Shown: piece after piece, positions 48,304 through 57,455 of the stretch
How positions within the stretch are numbered: the stretch's first letter is position 1
How the letters are laid out: the number at the start of each line of letters is the position of its first letter
Source of the DNA: a virus
Length of the DNA: 64,000 bases
Virus record (IMG/VR): IMGVR_UViG_3300035242_000035
Span: 17,073-81,072 of that record
Direction: 5' to 3' (one strand)
The notes under the pieces: model-generated
The model's input: the letters and a program-made list of their open reading frames with translations, nothing else
The model's database searches: none
Told to the model about the DNA's origin: nothing
Translations under genes and position numbers: made by a program

Positions 48304-48842
48304 AGGCGCGCTTCGAGCTGCGGCTGATCACCAAGGCTGACGGTAACGCCGAGTTGGTGGAGCACGTGGCGCTGCAAGCCGACTCGCACAACGAGGTGGT
48401 GCGGCCGGCCACGGACGACGACAGGCATCGCTGGCGGGCGGAGTACGAGGCGTTCAAGGCAGGCGGTGCCGAGGCGGAGGACGCGTCCGGCACCCTCGCG
48501 GAGCGGGACGAGGCCCTGAAGAAGGTGGCCGAGCTTGCCGCCGCGCTCGAGGAGGCGGCTCGGACCAACGCCGACCTCAAGATGAAGTTGGAGGGCATGG
48601 CGGCGCTGGCCGACCGTGACCGCGCCGCGAAGGAGTCCCTCGCCGAGGCGCTGGAAGAGGCGGTCCGCCGCGCGTCCGCCGCGGAGGCCTCGGCTGCCGA
48701 GCTCCAGCAGGCCCTGGCGGCCCGTCAGGACGAGGTGAAGCAGGGCGAGCCCGCCGCGTCCGAGACGGTGCCGGTCGGCGATGACCCCGCCCAGCCCGAG
48801 GGCGTCGCCGACAAGCACAAGCGCCGGTCCAAGAGGGAGTAG
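48300..48842 (+). CDS. coiled-coil hypothetical protein, 180 aa
   Basis: ATGA overlap. A short beta part (KARFELRLITKADGNAELVE) and then about 100 residues of Ala/Glu/Lys coiled coil (ERDEALKKVAELAAALEEAA). Acidic tail. Sits between two structural genes, so it may be a virion or assembly protein; not recognised. Confidence 0.6.
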   Translation: MKARFELRLITKADGNAELVEHVALQADSHNEVVRPATDDDRHRWRAEYEAFKAGGAEAEDASGTLAERDEALKKVAELAAALEEAARTNADLKMKLEGMAALADRDRAAKESLAEALEEAVRRASAAEASAAELQQALAARQDEVKQGEPAASETVPVGDDPAQPEGVADKHKRRSKRE

Positions 48843-48845
48843 TCC

Positions 48846-49577
48846 GTGCCGGTCCCGTTCTCGGCCACCGCGGGCGCGATCCTCAACCGCGCCTGCACCC
48901 AACTGGGATTGTCCACCGCGGCGGACCCGTACGCCTCGACGGACGCCACCATCGTCCAGCTCCGCGACCTCTTCGTCTCGTTGGGCAAGGATTTGGTGAA
49001 GGAGCACGCCTGGAGCCAACTCACCCGGCCGGCCGTCTATACCACGACGGCGGGACTCCCTCTCTACTCCTTGCCCCCGAGCTTCGACCGCCACATCCCC
49101 CAGACGGTGTGGGACCGAAGCAACGACGTGCGCCCAGGTCCCATCGGTGGGCCGGAGTTCCAGCGCCTCAAGGCGTGGGGGCTCTCCACGGCCGGCTACA
49201 TCTTCGTGCGCTTCACGGCCCAGGGGGTCTCCCTCTACCCGGACTCCGGCACGCCGGGCGGCGTGGAGTTCGCCTTCGAGTACGTCTCCTCGTACTGGGT
49301 GGCGGCCACGGGCCTCCCGACCCTCGGCACCAAGGAGGCCCCGACGCTCTCCAGCGATGTGCCTCTGTACGACGAGGAGCTCCTGGTCAAGGGGCTGAAG
49401 CTCTACTGGCGGCGCGAGAAGGGCTTCGACGCCGTGGAGGCGGAGCGCGCCTACAACTCGCGGTTGGAGAAGCTGCGCTCGGCGGACGCGCCCGGCGGTG
49501 TCCTCAGCATGAACCGCCGGGAGAACACGCAGTTGCTCGGTGAGCACAACATCCCGCCCACCGGGTGGGGGACCTGA
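48846..49577 (+). CDS. tail adaptor / head-tail connector (P22 gp4-like)
   Basis: GTG at 48846 with GGGAGTAGTCC before it. 243 aa with family landmarks: AGAILNRACTQLGL, LPLYSLPPSFDRHIPQTVWD, GPEFQRLKAWG, FEYVSSYWVA and LVKGLKLYWRREKGFD. Proteins of this family bind the portal and begin the short tail in podoviruses. Position after the head genes and before the tail hub agrees. Confidence 0.75.
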   Translation: MPVPFSATAGAILNRACTQLGLSTAADPYASTDATIVQLRDLFVSLGKDLVKEHAWSQLTRPAVYTTTAGLPLYSLPPSFDRHIPQTVWDRSNDVRPGPIGGPEFQRLKAWGLSTAGYIFVRFTAQGVSLYPDSGTPGGVEFAFEYVSSYWVAATGLPTLGTKEAPTLSSDVPLYDEELLVKGLKLYWRREKGFDAVEAERAYNSRLEKLRSADAPGGVLSMNRRENTQLLGEHNIPPTGWGT

Positions 49578-49582
49578 CGGCG

Positions 49583-51376
49583 ATGTCATCCCGGTCTGCT
49601 CCCATCCGCTTCCCGGCGCCGGTCGCGGGGATGAACGCCGTCACCCCGCCGGACGAGCTCGCCCCGCTCGAGGCCCTGCGCCTGGTGAACGTGGTGGGCG
49701 GCGAGATGGGCTGCCAGACGCGGCTCGGGTGGCGGGAGTGGTGCACTGGGCTGGCCGGTCTCGCCTCGAACGAGGTGCGATCGGTCATCCCCTTCACGGG
49801 CACCCGGACCGACGGCTCCTCCAACAAACTCTTCGCGGCCACCCAGGTGGGCATCTACGACTGCACCACCCAGGGTGTCCTCGGCGCGCCGCTGGTGTCG
49901 TTCGTGACGACCATCGGGGACGCCGGGTACGTTGCCTCGGTGGCCGTGACCACCCAGGCCGGCGGTTTCCTGATGGCCTGCGACGAGGCGAACGGGCTCT
50001 ACCGCTACTCGGAGCCCGCCGTCGCCTGGACGAGGGTGCCGGCCGGGACGACGGTCGCCTGGGCCAACGCCACCGCCTATCAGGTGGGTGACCGCGTGGT
50101 GAACGGCGGCAACGTCTACGTCTGCGACACGGCCGGGACCAGCGCGGTGGCGCCGGCGACCGGGCCGTCCGGGACGGGCGCCAACATCGTGGACGGCTCG
50201 ACGCGCTGGGACTACGTGTCGGCCTCCGTCACCGGGGCGATTGGCCCGTCGCTGGCGGACCAGCGCGCCGGGCTGTCCCTGGACCCGGCCAACCTCGTCT
50301 TCGCCGCCGTGTGGAAGTCCAGGGTGTGGCTGGTGGAGCGGAACACCACCCGGGCCTGGTACCTGGAGGCGGGCGCGGTGGCCGGGACGGCCAACAGCTT
50401 CGACTTCGGGGCCAAGATGAGCAAAGGCGGCGCGCTCGTCGGGCTGTGGAACTGGAGCTACGACAACAGCGGCGGGATGGAGACGCTCCTCGTCGGCGTG
50501 TCGTCGGCCGGGGACGTCGTCATCTACCAGGGCACGGACCCGGCCTCCGCGAGCACCTTCGGGATCAAGGGGTGCTGGTCCGTCGGTGGGCTCCCGAAGG
50601 GGCGGCGGATCGCCACCGACTTCGGAGGGGAGATGCTCCTGCTCTCCACCCTGGGTAGCGTTCCACTCTCCAAGCTCGTCGTCGGCGCCGAGGGCGGCGA
50701 GCAGTACCAAACTCAGCGGATCCAGCCCATCTTCAACCAGGCCGTGGCCTACTCCGGCCATCTGCTCGGGTGGTCGATGGTGCTCCACCCGAACGACAAC
50801 ACGTTGTTGGTGCTCGTACCGGCGCCGGGCGGGCAGGAGCCGTACCAGTTGGCGATGAGCTTCGCGACCAAGGGCTGGTCCGTGTACGAGGACTTGCCGA
50901 TGTTCAGCGCGGCCGTCTGGCAGGGGCTGCTCTACTTCGGGACGACCGACGGTCGGGTGTGCGTGAACGACGGAGCGCTGGACGCGCGGTTGCTCTCCAA
51001 CCCCAACAGCTACAGCCCCATCACGTGGAAGGTGCTCACGGGGTTCCGCTCGCTCGGGCAGTCCAACCATAAGCACCCGGTGCTCGCCCGCGTGTCGCTG
51101 AAGACGGGCTCCATCCTGCCGGTGGTGCAGGTGACCGCGCGCTACGACTTCGACACCACCGAGCCGGACGCGCCCGTGGGGCTCCCCGGTGGCTCCGGGT
51201 GGGACGTGGACCGCTGGGACGTCGGGCTGTGGAGCGGCGAGCTCCCGCCGCAGCTACCGCAGCGTGGCGTGGTGGGGGTTGGCCGGGACGTGGCGCTCTG
51301 GCTGATGGGCAACGTCACCAGCAGGACCACGCTCATCGGGGTGGATCTCTACATGGAAAACGGGGGCGTGTGGTGA
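49583..51376 (+). CDS. tail hub / DNA stabilisation protein (P22 gp10-like)
   Basis: 597 aa, beta-rich throughout with repeated blade-like segments (IRFPAPVAGMNAVTPPDELA; FAATQVGIYDC; LVFAAVWKSRVWLVERNTTR; WQGLLYFGTTDGRVCVNDG), suggesting a beta-propeller. Such proteins close the portal channel in podovirus tails. ATG at 49583; an upstream GTG (49565) is possible but overlaps the previous gene. Followed by a GNAT-like gene in a coupled pair. Confidence 0.7.
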   Translation: MSSRSAPIRFPAPVAGMNAVTPPDELAPLEALRLVNVVGGEMGCQTRLGWREWCTGLAGLASNEVRSVIPFTGTRTDGSSNKLFAATQVGIYDCTTQGVLGAPLVSFVTTIGDAGYVASVAVTTQAGGFLMACDEANGLYRYSEPAVAWTRVPAGTTVAWANATAYQVGDRVVNGGNVYVCDTAGTSAVAPATGPSGTGANIVDGSTRWDYVSASVTGAIGPSLADQRAGLSLDPANLVFAAVWKSRVWLVERNTTRAWYLEAGAVAGTANSFDFGAKMSKGGALVGLWNWSYDNSGGMETLLVGVSSAGDVVIYQGTDPASASTFGIKGCWSVGGLPKGRRIATDFGGEMLLLSTLGSVPLSKLVVGAEGGEQYQTQRIQPIFNQAVAYSGHLLGWSMVLHPNDNTLLVLVPAPGGQEPYQLAMSFATKGWSVYEDLPMFSAAVWQGLLYFGTTDGRVCVNDGALDARLLSNPNSYSPITWKVLTGFRSLGQSNHKHPVLARVSLKTGSILPVVQVTARYDFDTTEPDAPVGLPGGSGWDVDRWDVGLWSGELPPQLPQRGVVGVGRDVALWLMGNVTSRTTLIGVDLYMENGGVW

Positions 51377-51843
51377 TCGTCACCGCCGCCAGCCCGGAGC
51401 ACGCGCTCTGGTTCTTCGAGCAGACCCGGTACCGCTTCGGCGGCGGCTGGCGTGGCATCGTCGCGCTCACCGCCGCCGGCCAGGTGCGCGGGATGGTCGG
51501 CTACGACGGCTGGACTGAGAACGCGGTGCAGATGCACGTGGCGCTGCCGGATCCCCGCGCGGCGCTCGCGCTCGTCCGGCCAGCCTTCTCCTACCCGTTC
51601 GAGGAGATCGGCGTGAAGGTGGCTTACGGCCTCACCCCGGCCGACAACCACCGCGGGCTCGCGCTGGCGAGCCGGCTCGGGTTCCGGCAGGTCTACCGCC
51701 TGCAGGACGGCTGGGCGGACGGGGTGGACCTCGTGCTCTCGGAGATGAGGCGGGAGGAGTGCCGGTGGCTGCTCCCGAAGCCGGGCGGCGGTAGGATGTT
51801 CCACGTGGAGCATGTCGCCGCCCCTGCGGCGGGAGGTGGGTAA
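51373..51843 (+). CDS. GNAT-fold phage protein, 156 aa
   Basis: GTGA overlap with the hub gene. The pattern VRGMVGYDGWTENAVQMHVA, PFEEIGVKVAYGLTPADNHR and LASRLGFRQVYRLQDGWADG is that of an acetyltransferase-like protein common in podovirus tail regions. The acetyl-CoA loop is not clearly conserved, so an enzymatic role is uncertain. REECRWL near the end is another family mark. Confidence 0.7.
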   Translation: MIVTAASPEHALWFFEQTRYRFGGGWRGIVALTAAGQVRGMVGYDGWTENAVQMHVALPDPRAALALVRPAFSYPFEEIGVKVAYGLTPADNHRGLALASRLGFRQVYRLQDGWADGVDLVLSEMRREECRWLLPKPGGGRMFHVEHVAAPAAGGG

Positions 51844-51845
51844 CC

Positions 51846-53087
51846 ATGAGCCAAGGACCGAAGCAGCAGCCCCCGCAGTACGGCGGCGCCGGCCAGGCGC
51901 AGCAGGGCCAGCCCAGACCGCGCTCGACCGTGTTCGGCGACGCCGCGGGCGTCCTCCCGTACCTCAACCCCTTCACGGCCCCGTGGGCGATCGGTGACAA
52001 GGTGTTCAACGGGGGGCGCGGGGTCGAGCGCGCGCAGGACTGGATCAACACCCAGGCCGACAGCATGGGGTTGGGCGGTCCCCCGCCGACACCGGACTAC
52101 GCCTCCGCGGCCGAGAAGACGGCCCAGGGCAACGCCGCCAACCTCGCGCAGCAGACCGCACAGAACCGGCCGGGGCAGTCCACGCCCTTCGCCTCCACCT
52201 CGTGGACGGTCGGGCCCGACGGCAAGCCACAGCAGACCACCGCGCTCGCAGGCGGGCTCGGGACAGCCGCCGGTAACCTGAGCCAGCAGATCGGCGGCAT
52301 GGGCGGGGTGGACTTCTCCAGCCTGCCGGCCCTCAACTACGGCGAGGAGGCGGGGAAGCGCGCCTACGAGACCACCTACGGCGAGTCCGCCCGACGGCTC
52401 GACCCGGCCTTCAACCAGCGCGAGGATGCGCTCCGGACGCGGCTGCTCAACCAGGGACTGGACCCCAACAGCCAGGCGGCGCGCGGGGCAATGTCGCAGC
52501 TGGGGCAGGAGCGGGAGGACGCCTACAGCGGCGCGCGCGCTCAAGCGTTCGGCCAGGGGCAGCAGGCCCAGCAGCAGGCATTCGGCCAGTCACTGGCGGC
52601 GCGCGGGCAAAGCCTCTCGGAGTTGATCCGCGGGCGGCAGATGCCATACGAGGAGCTCGCGAAGCTCCAGGGCCTGACGCAGATGCCAGACTTCCAGCGC
52701 GCCGGGCTCGCCGAGGGTCCGGACTACCTCCGCTCGCTCGGGATGCAGGACGCGGCCGACATGGGGCGTTACCAGGCGAACCAGCAGTTCTGGAGCGACC
52801 TCGCGGGCGGCGCCGGGCAGGCCGGCTCGCAGACCATCAGCTCGCTGCTGCCGCTCCTGCTCTCGGGTGGATCCGACGCGCGGATCAAGCGCGCCATCCG
52901 CCGGCTCAAGACCCACCTGCTCCCGGGCGTGCCGCTGGCCACCTGGGAGTACCTGGCGATCCCGGGCCGCCGGTGGCTCGGCGTCATCGCCCAGGACCTG
53001 GCGCGCGTGGCGCCGCACCTCGTCTTCCCCGGCGCGGACGGCGTGCTCCGCGTCCCCTTCCTCCCCATCGAGGTGACCCATGGCTGA
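51846..53087 (+). CDS. tail/ejection-region protein with S74-type chaperone-like end
   Basis: 413 aa. GGGAGGTGGGTAACC precedes the ATG. The middle is Gln/Ala-rich with repeated AFGQ segments, helical. The last 70 residues (SDARIKRAIRRLK, WEYLAIPGRRWLGVIAQDL, VFPGADGVLRVPF) match the intramolecular chaperone/peptidase S74 fold usually found at the end of tail spikes, where it trimerises and cleaves itself off. Here it sits on a protein that does not otherwise look like a spike. Confidence 0.65.
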   Translation: MSQGPKQQPPQYGGAGQAQQGQPRPRSTVFGDAAGVLPYLNPFTAPWAIGDKVFNGGRGVERAQDWINTQADSMGLGGPPPTPDYASAAEKTAQGNAANLAQQTAQNRPGQSTPFASTSWTVGPDGKPQQTTALAGGLGTAAGNLSQQIGGMGGVDFSSLPALNYGEEAGKRAYETTYGESARRLDPAFNQREDALRTRLLNQGLDPNSQAARGAMSQLGQEREDAYSGARAQAFGQGQQAQQQAFGQSLAARGQSLSELIRGRQMPYEELAKLQGLTQMPDFQRAGLAEGPDYLRSLGMQDAADMGRYQANQQFWSDLAGGAGQAGSQTISSLLPLLLSGGSDARIKRAIRRLKTHLLPGVPLATWEYLAIPGRRWLGVIAQDLARVAPHLVFPGADGVLRVPFLPIEVTHG

Positions 53088-53487
53088 GATGAACGGCGGC
53101 GACGCCGACATGCTGGCGTACATCCAAACGATGACGCCCGAGGAGTTGGACCGCCTGCTCGGGCTCGGCTCGTTCGGCCAGCGGGAGCAGCTGCTCGAGG
53201 AGGAGGCGGCCCGGGCTCAGGCGATGCAGCAGCCGCGCGGCACGCGGTACTCGACCGGCGGCGGCGCGCTGCTCGGGGCGGTGGGCGACGTGGCCGGGGC
53301 GCTGGGCGGCAGCATGTACGCGGACCTCATCCGCGGGAAGCGGAGCCAACTGCTCGACGAGACGGACCAGAGGCGGCGCTTGCTGGCCGAGGCCGCGAAG
53401 CGCGTGGCGGCCCGCGACGACTTCGCCAAGCAGATGAAGGGCGCTGGCGCGGGCGACATGGTGCCCGGGCCGTTCCGGCTCGGGTAG
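53080..53487 (+). CDS. hypothetical tail-region protein, 135 aa
   Basis: The ATG overlaps the previous gene by eight bases. Helical, with an acidic start, a short Gly/Ala segment (GGGALLGAVGDVAGALGGSM) and a basic helix. Possibly a virion or ejection component by position; not recognised. Confidence 0.55.
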   Translation: MAEMNGGDADMLAYIQTMTPEELDRLLGLGSFGQREQLLEEEAARAQAMQQPRGTRYSTGGGALLGAVGDVAGALGGSMYADLIRGKRSQLLDETDQRRRLLAEAAKRVAARDDFAKQMKGAGAGDMVPGPFRLG

Positions 53488-53512
53488 AGAGGTTGAAGGG
53501 GAGGGTACGGGC

Positions 53513-53869
53513 TTGAACGGGCACCTGGACGCGGCGTTGAAGGTGGGCGGTCTGCTGATCGCCGGGCTCGGCCTGGCCGGCGGGACCGTCATCGGCGCAG
53601 CGCGCCTCAGCGTCGCCGGCGTCGAGGCGAAGGTCGACGCGGAGAAGGAGCTCGTCCGCGAGCGGCTGCGCCACCTCGAGGACGCGCAGGTAGAGGACCG
53701 CCGGGTGCAACGCGAGACGCTCCATTCCGTGGACCGGAAGGTGGACGGGCTCGAGCGTGCGGTGGTGGAGACCAAGGAGAGCGTGGACCTGATGCGGCGC
53801 GTCTTGCTCCCGAGGGACACGCCGGCAGGGCCGACCCGGCGCGGGCCCGTGGCGAGGGACATCCCGTGA
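53513..53869 (+). CDS. single-membrane-span coiled-coil protein (holin/spanin-like), 118 aa
   Basis: TTG start with GGGAGGGTACGGGC upstream. Residues 9-33 are one membrane span (ALKVGGLLIAGLGLAGGTVI), followed by a 70-residue coiled coil (EAKVDAEKELVRERLRHLED). This layout fits an inner-membrane spanin or small holin. The next gene, overlapping by GTGA, encodes an exported protein, as in spanin pairs, but it has no lipobox. Confidence 0.5.
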   Translation: MNGHLDAALKVGGLLIAGLGLAGGTVIGAARLSVAGVEAKVDAEKELVRERLRHLEDAQVEDRRVQRETLHSVDRKVDGLERAVVETKESVDLMRRVLLPRDTPAGPTRRGPVARDIP

Positions 53870-54153
53870 CGTTGCTCGCTATCATCTGGGCGCTGACCTT
53901 CGGCGGCGCACCCGGCCCGTCTGGCGGAGCTCCGCGGCCGGTGCCGGACCCTCTGGCGAAGGTGTGCGGCAAGGACGCCGACTGCGGCCAGGGGCGAATC
54001 TGCCACTTCAACCCGGCGTGGGATCCGGCCCGGGCCTGCGTCGTCGGCTGCCGCCCCTCGAAGCCCAACTGCCCCCCGAAGTACACCTGCGTCCGCGACG
54101 ACGCCGGCTGGTACCGCTGCCGCGGACCTGACGGCACCCTCATGGGAGACTGA
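53866..54153 (+). CDS. secreted Cys-rich protein, 95 aa
   Basis: GTGA overlap. Signal-like start (LLAIIWALTFGGAPG), then eight Cys in about 55 residues (VCGKDADCGQGRIC, ACVVGCRPSKPNC, YTCVRDDAGWYRC), a spacing reminiscent of Dickkopf-like Cys-rich repeats frequent in myxobacterial secreted proteins. Could act with the membrane protein upstream in lysis or at the cell surface. Confidence 0.55.
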   Translation: MTLLAIIWALTFGGAPGPSGGAPRPVPDPLAKVCGKDADCGQGRICHFNPAWDPARACVVGCRPSKPNCPPKYTCVRDDAGWYRCRGPDGTLMGD

Positions 54154-54156
54154 GCG

Positions 54157-55164
54157 ATGGCCGAGCTGAACCTCTACGACTTGCTGGCGGGCGGGGAACC
54201 CTCGGCGCGGGAGCAGGCGGCGCTGATGGCGCAGCGGATCCGCGGACGGAGCGGCCTGGGCGAACTGGCGCTCCTGACCGGGGATCCGGTGCTGGGGCGG
54301 TTCGGCCAGGCGCTGACCCAACGAGGGGCCGGCGACCAGGAGTTGCTCGCGAATGCCCTCACCGGGCGCGCGCAACGCGAGTTCCAGGCCCGCGGCGAGA
54401 TGGACCCGGCCGGGGACGCGCTCCGGCAGGTCGGTCTCCGCCTCCGGGTCAACCTCCCGGCCGACATGCCCACCCGGAAGGCGAAGGAAGCGCTGGACTA
54501 CGCGGAGAAGGCGTACGCGGCCGAGCAGCGGGGCAACGAGTTGGCGCTCAACCGGGAGGCGATGCGCTCAGCGAAGGACGACGCGCGCCGGGAGACGCAG
54601 CAGCGCCAGCTCTCCGAGGAAGTCGGCAAGATGGGGGCCCCGAACTTCTACCAGAAGTACTCCGAGGCGAGGCCGATCATCGACACCAACAAGGACCTCC
54701 CCGGGGTGGGGCCACTGGCCGGCCACCTGCCAGACATGCTGGTGTCCCAGCAGGGGAAGGAACTTCGGCAGGCCGTGGGCCAGATGTTGGCCGAGTACCG
54801 GAAGGGCATCACGGGCGCGGGGATGTCCGACGCTGAGCGGGCAGAGTACGGGCACATCACGGGCCTGTTGGAGAAGGGCGACGAGGCCGCCTACCGCTCC
54901 GGCGTCGAGCGCCTGAAGCGCGCGATGGACGCGCGGATGCAGGCCGCGGCCGGGGGGTATCCGCAGGAGGTGGTCGAGTCCTACGGCGCGCGGGTTCCTG
55001 GCGTCGGCGCCGCTCTCCGCGGGCAGGCGGGCGCGGCCCCCGGCCCTGCGCAGGCAGGCAGTGGTCGTCCTCCCGGCACCAAGGTTTTCTACAGCGCCAA
55101 GACGAACAAGACGAAGCTCGTCTACCCGGACGGGCGCGAGGAGATCCGCGATGGCAAGCCCTGA
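54157..55164 (+). CDS. predicted ejection/internal virion protein, 335 aa
   Basis: Starts four bases after the previous gene. Helical, rich in Ala, Arg, Gln and Glu (LNREAMRSAKDDARRETQQR), no signal peptide; ends with a beta hairpin (KVFYSAKTNKTKLVYPDGRE). The next gene overlaps it. Position after the tail genes and before a large Gly/Ala-rich gene is where podoviruses encode internal proteins injected with DNA. No direct family match. Confidence 0.5.
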   Translation: MAELNLYDLLAGGEPSAREQAALMAQRIRGRSGLGELALLTGDPVLGRFGQALTQRGAGDQELLANALTGRAQREFQARGEMDPAGDALRQVGLRLRVNLPADMPTRKAKEALDYAEKAYAAEQRGNELALNREAMRSAKDDARRETQQRQLSEEVGKMGAPNFYQKYSEARPIIDTNKDLPGVGPLAGHLPDMLVSQQGKELRQAVGQMLAEYRKGITGAGMSDAERAEYGHITGLLEKGDEAAYRSGVERLKRAMDARMQAAAGGYPQEVVESYGARVPGVGAALRGQAGAAPGPAQAGSGRPPGTKVFYSAKTNKTKLVYPDGREEIRDGKP

Positions 55165-56752
55165 ACCAGACGACTGGGTGGAGGTTACGGGCGCGCCAGC
55201 GGATGCTGGTCCAGAGGACTGGGTGGAGACGGGTGCCTCCTCAAGCGCGCCGGGGCCGGGGGAGACCTTTGTGACGAAGGCGGCGCAGGTCCCGGCCTTC
55301 GGCCTCGTCGACGAGCTCGCCGGGGCGACCGGCGCGGGCGTCATGGCCGCCCAGGACGTGCTCCAGGGCAGGGCCCGGCCGGACGGCACCTTCGGCAAGG
55401 ACTACCGGAGCTTCCGCGACGCCGCGCGGACCCAAGAGAAGACCCAGGAGGCGGAGAACCCCGCGGCATCGGCAGCCGGAACGGGCGCCGGGTTGCTCCT
55501 CTCGCTGCTGGCCCCGGGGCCGAAGACGGCTCCGAGCATCGGCAGGTCCGTCGCCGAAGGGGCCCTCGCCGGGATCGGGTCCAGCGAGGGCGACCTCACC
55601 ACAGGACAGCCAGGTGATCTGCTCCGGGCTGGGCTCGACACCGCCCTGGGCGGGGCGCTCGGGGCAGCCGGGAACAAACTCGGCAAGGCGGCCGGCCGGG
55701 GGCTTGCGCGGCTCCGGGAGATGGCGGGCAAGAAGGTGGCCGCCGCGATCGGGAAGGCCACCGCCATGGCGGGCAGGGAGGAGGACGCCTTGGTCGCCAC
55801 CCTCCAAGGGAAGGCCGGCGCTGAAACCCAGAAGGGCAGCCGGATGCTGGAGAACCTCCGCCGCATCCCGGGAAGCGCATCGGTGTCCGAGACCCCCGAG
55901 ATGCTCCTGCGCGCGGCGGACGCCGCCGACCAGGAGGCCGCCCAGCTCGCCCAGAAGGCGCTCGCGTCCGGGGTGACAGAGGAGGTGGCGGACTCGGCGG
56001 GCAAGCTGATCACGCCGGGCTCGAAGCTCGACGCCGCCGCCAAGGCCTCGAACCAACTTGAGAAACTCCGGCGCACGGCCGCCGATCTCCGCCAGCGCGC
56101 CATGGGCGGCGGGGCCACGCAGGAGGGGCTGGAGGCCGCGCGCCAGGCCGCCATCGCCTCCCCGGAGGCCCAGGCGCTCGAACACAGCGTCCTCGGCAAC
56201 GTGCTCGAGGACTACCCGGGGCAGGCGGCCAAGGCGCAGGCGGCGCGCGCGGCGGCCGAGCTCGCGGCGAAGGGCCGGGACCAGGCGGTGGCGGGGCGAG
56301 CCCAGGAACTGCTCAGCCGCAAGACGGCGGCCCAGGCGCTACGGGCGAGGCTCCTGCGGTACGGCGCCCCCGCGCTCGGCAGCGTCGTCGGGAGCGTGCT
56401 CGGCGGCCCCGTCGGCAGCGCAGTGGGAGCCCTCGCCGGGGCCGGGACGCGACCCATGGTCCGCTCCTTCCTGCGGATGGCGGAGGACCCGGCGGTGGCG
56501 TCCCGGCTCTGGGGCGGGATCGGTCGCGCGGCGGAGGTTGCTCCAGCCGGCATCGACCGGCTCCTGCGGCTGGCTGGGCGCGGCGCGGCGGGGCCGCTCG
56601 TCGGGGGTGGCGCCGTCGGGGCCGAACCCAACGACCAGGAGGAGCCGGTCATCTGGGACGAGGTTCCGGTCGCCGAGCCTCCTCCCGCCCCGACGCCACC
56701 TCCATCCAAACGCGGAAACAAGCGTCTGCGCCAGCTCGCCGCCGGGCGCTGA
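55151..56752 (+). CDS. predicted ejection protein, Ala/Gly-rich, 533 aa
   Basis: ATG at 55151, overlapping the previous gene by 14 bases. Starts with a duplicated DDWVEVTGAP / EDWVETGASS, then membrane-active-looking Gly/Ala segments (ALGSVVGSVLGGPVGSAVGA) and helical repeats. Such composition is typical of podovirus injection proteins that form a channel in the cell envelope. The assignment is from composition and position. Confidence 0.55.
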   Translation: MASPEPDDWVEVTGAPADAGPEDWVETGASSSAPGPGETFVTKAAQVPAFGLVDELAGATGAGVMAAQDVLQGRARPDGTFGKDYRSFRDAARTQEKTQEAENPAASAAGTGAGLLLSLLAPGPKTAPSIGRSVAEGALAGIGSSEGDLTTGQPGDLLRAGLDTALGGALGAAGNKLGKAAGRGLARLREMAGKKVAAAIGKATAMAGREEDALVATLQGKAGAETQKGSRMLENLRRIPGSASVSETPEMLLRAADAADQEAAQLAQKALASGVTEEVADSAGKLITPGSKLDAAAKASNQLEKLRRTAADLRQRAMGGGATQEGLEAARQAAIASPEAQALEHSVLGNVLEDYPGQAAKAQAARAAAELAAKGRDQAVAGRAQELLSRKTAAQALRARLLRYGAPALGSVVGSVLGGPVGSAVGALAGAGTRPMVRSFLRMAEDPAVASRLWGGIGRAAEVAPAGIDRLLRLAGRGAAGPLVGGGAVGAEPNDQEEPVIWDEVPVAEPPPAPTPPPSKRGNKRLRQLAAGR

Positions 56753-56819
56753 CCGCTGATCGTTGAGCCCAGGCTGGATTTGGCGCACGCGGTGTCGGTA
56801 GTCTGATCCGCACGCGCCG

Positions 56820-57107
56820 ATGGCCACCCGAAACTCCCACCACGCCCTGAAGGCCGCGGGCCACGCCATCCGGCGCGCCCGGGAGCGCTACGGCGTCCAT
56901 CTCGGATTCGAGGAGTACATCCGGCTGTGCAAGCGGGTCGCGGGCGGGTACGGCCGGTTGGTGGGGCTGATGGCGGACGGCATGGAGGCGTGGATCATCG
57001 GCCATCACGAGAAGCGCATGCTGGCGGTGTTCGACCGCGAGTTGGGGCGGATCCGGACATTCCTGCCGGCTGGCACGGTGGTGACCTTGGTGGCCACGCC
57101 GCGCTAG
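56820..57107 (+). CDS. hypothetical protein, 95 aa
   Basis: Last rightward gene of the virion cluster; the ATG has no strong ribosome site. The pattern ERYGVHLGFEEYIRLCKRVA and a beta end (RTFLPAGTVVTLVATPR) suggest a small soluble domain, recognised only as a phage protein. Faces the leftward gene at 57132. Confidence 0.6.
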   Translation: MATRNSHHALKAAGHAIRRARERYGVHLGFEEYIRLCKRVAGGYGRLVGLMADGMEAWIIGHHEKRMLAVFDRELGRIRTFLPAGTVVTLVATPR

Positions 57108-57110
57108 GCC

Positions 57111-57137
57111 GGCCCCGCTTCTCGGTCGTGATCATGG
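57111..57137 (-). repeat. truncated second start copied from the adjacent gene
   Basis: On the minus strand an ATG (57135) overlaps the stop of the gene at 57132 (ATGA) and is followed by ATCACGACCGAGAAGCGGGG. The start of that gene at 57455 has nearly the same bases (ACCATCACGGCCGAGAAGCG). The copy is cut off after about nine codons at the edge of the rightward virion cluster, so it marks a recombination boundary. Confidence 0.55.
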
Positions 57138-57455
57138 CTTGCCCTCGACCAGCGCGAGCACCGCCGCCGCGTGGCAGAACTCGCACGCCTCACCCACGCC
57201 CCAGTGCCGCCCCACCACATCGCCCGGCCGCCCGGCCCAGCACGGGTTGAGCGGGTCGTTCAGGCACCGCTCGAACTTGGCCACAGCGCGACGCAGCGCA
57301 GCGACCATCAGCCGGGCCGCCGCAAACAACTGGGCATCGGGCAGTCCCGCCACGGCAGCGATCACGCAATCCCGGTCGTGAACGCGGTACATCCCGTCCT
57401 GGTGCTCGGCGACGCGCATCGGCACGAGGCCCCGCTTCTCGGCCGTGATGGTCAC
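57132..57455 (-). CDS. hypothetical protein, 107 aa
   Basis: GTG overlapping the upstream gene's stop (GTGA). His, Asp and Cys are scattered (RVHDRDCVIAAVAG; FERCLNDPLNPCWAG; EACEFCHAAAV), and the CEFCH end may bind zinc. Not recognised as a family. A short duplicate of its first codons follows its stop. Confidence 0.55.
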   Translation of the reverse strand: MTITAEKRGLVPMRVAEHQDGMYRVHDRDCVIAAVAGLPDAQLFAAARLMVAALRRAVAKFERCLNDPLNPCWAGRPGDVVGRHWGVGEACEFCHAAAVLALVEGKP

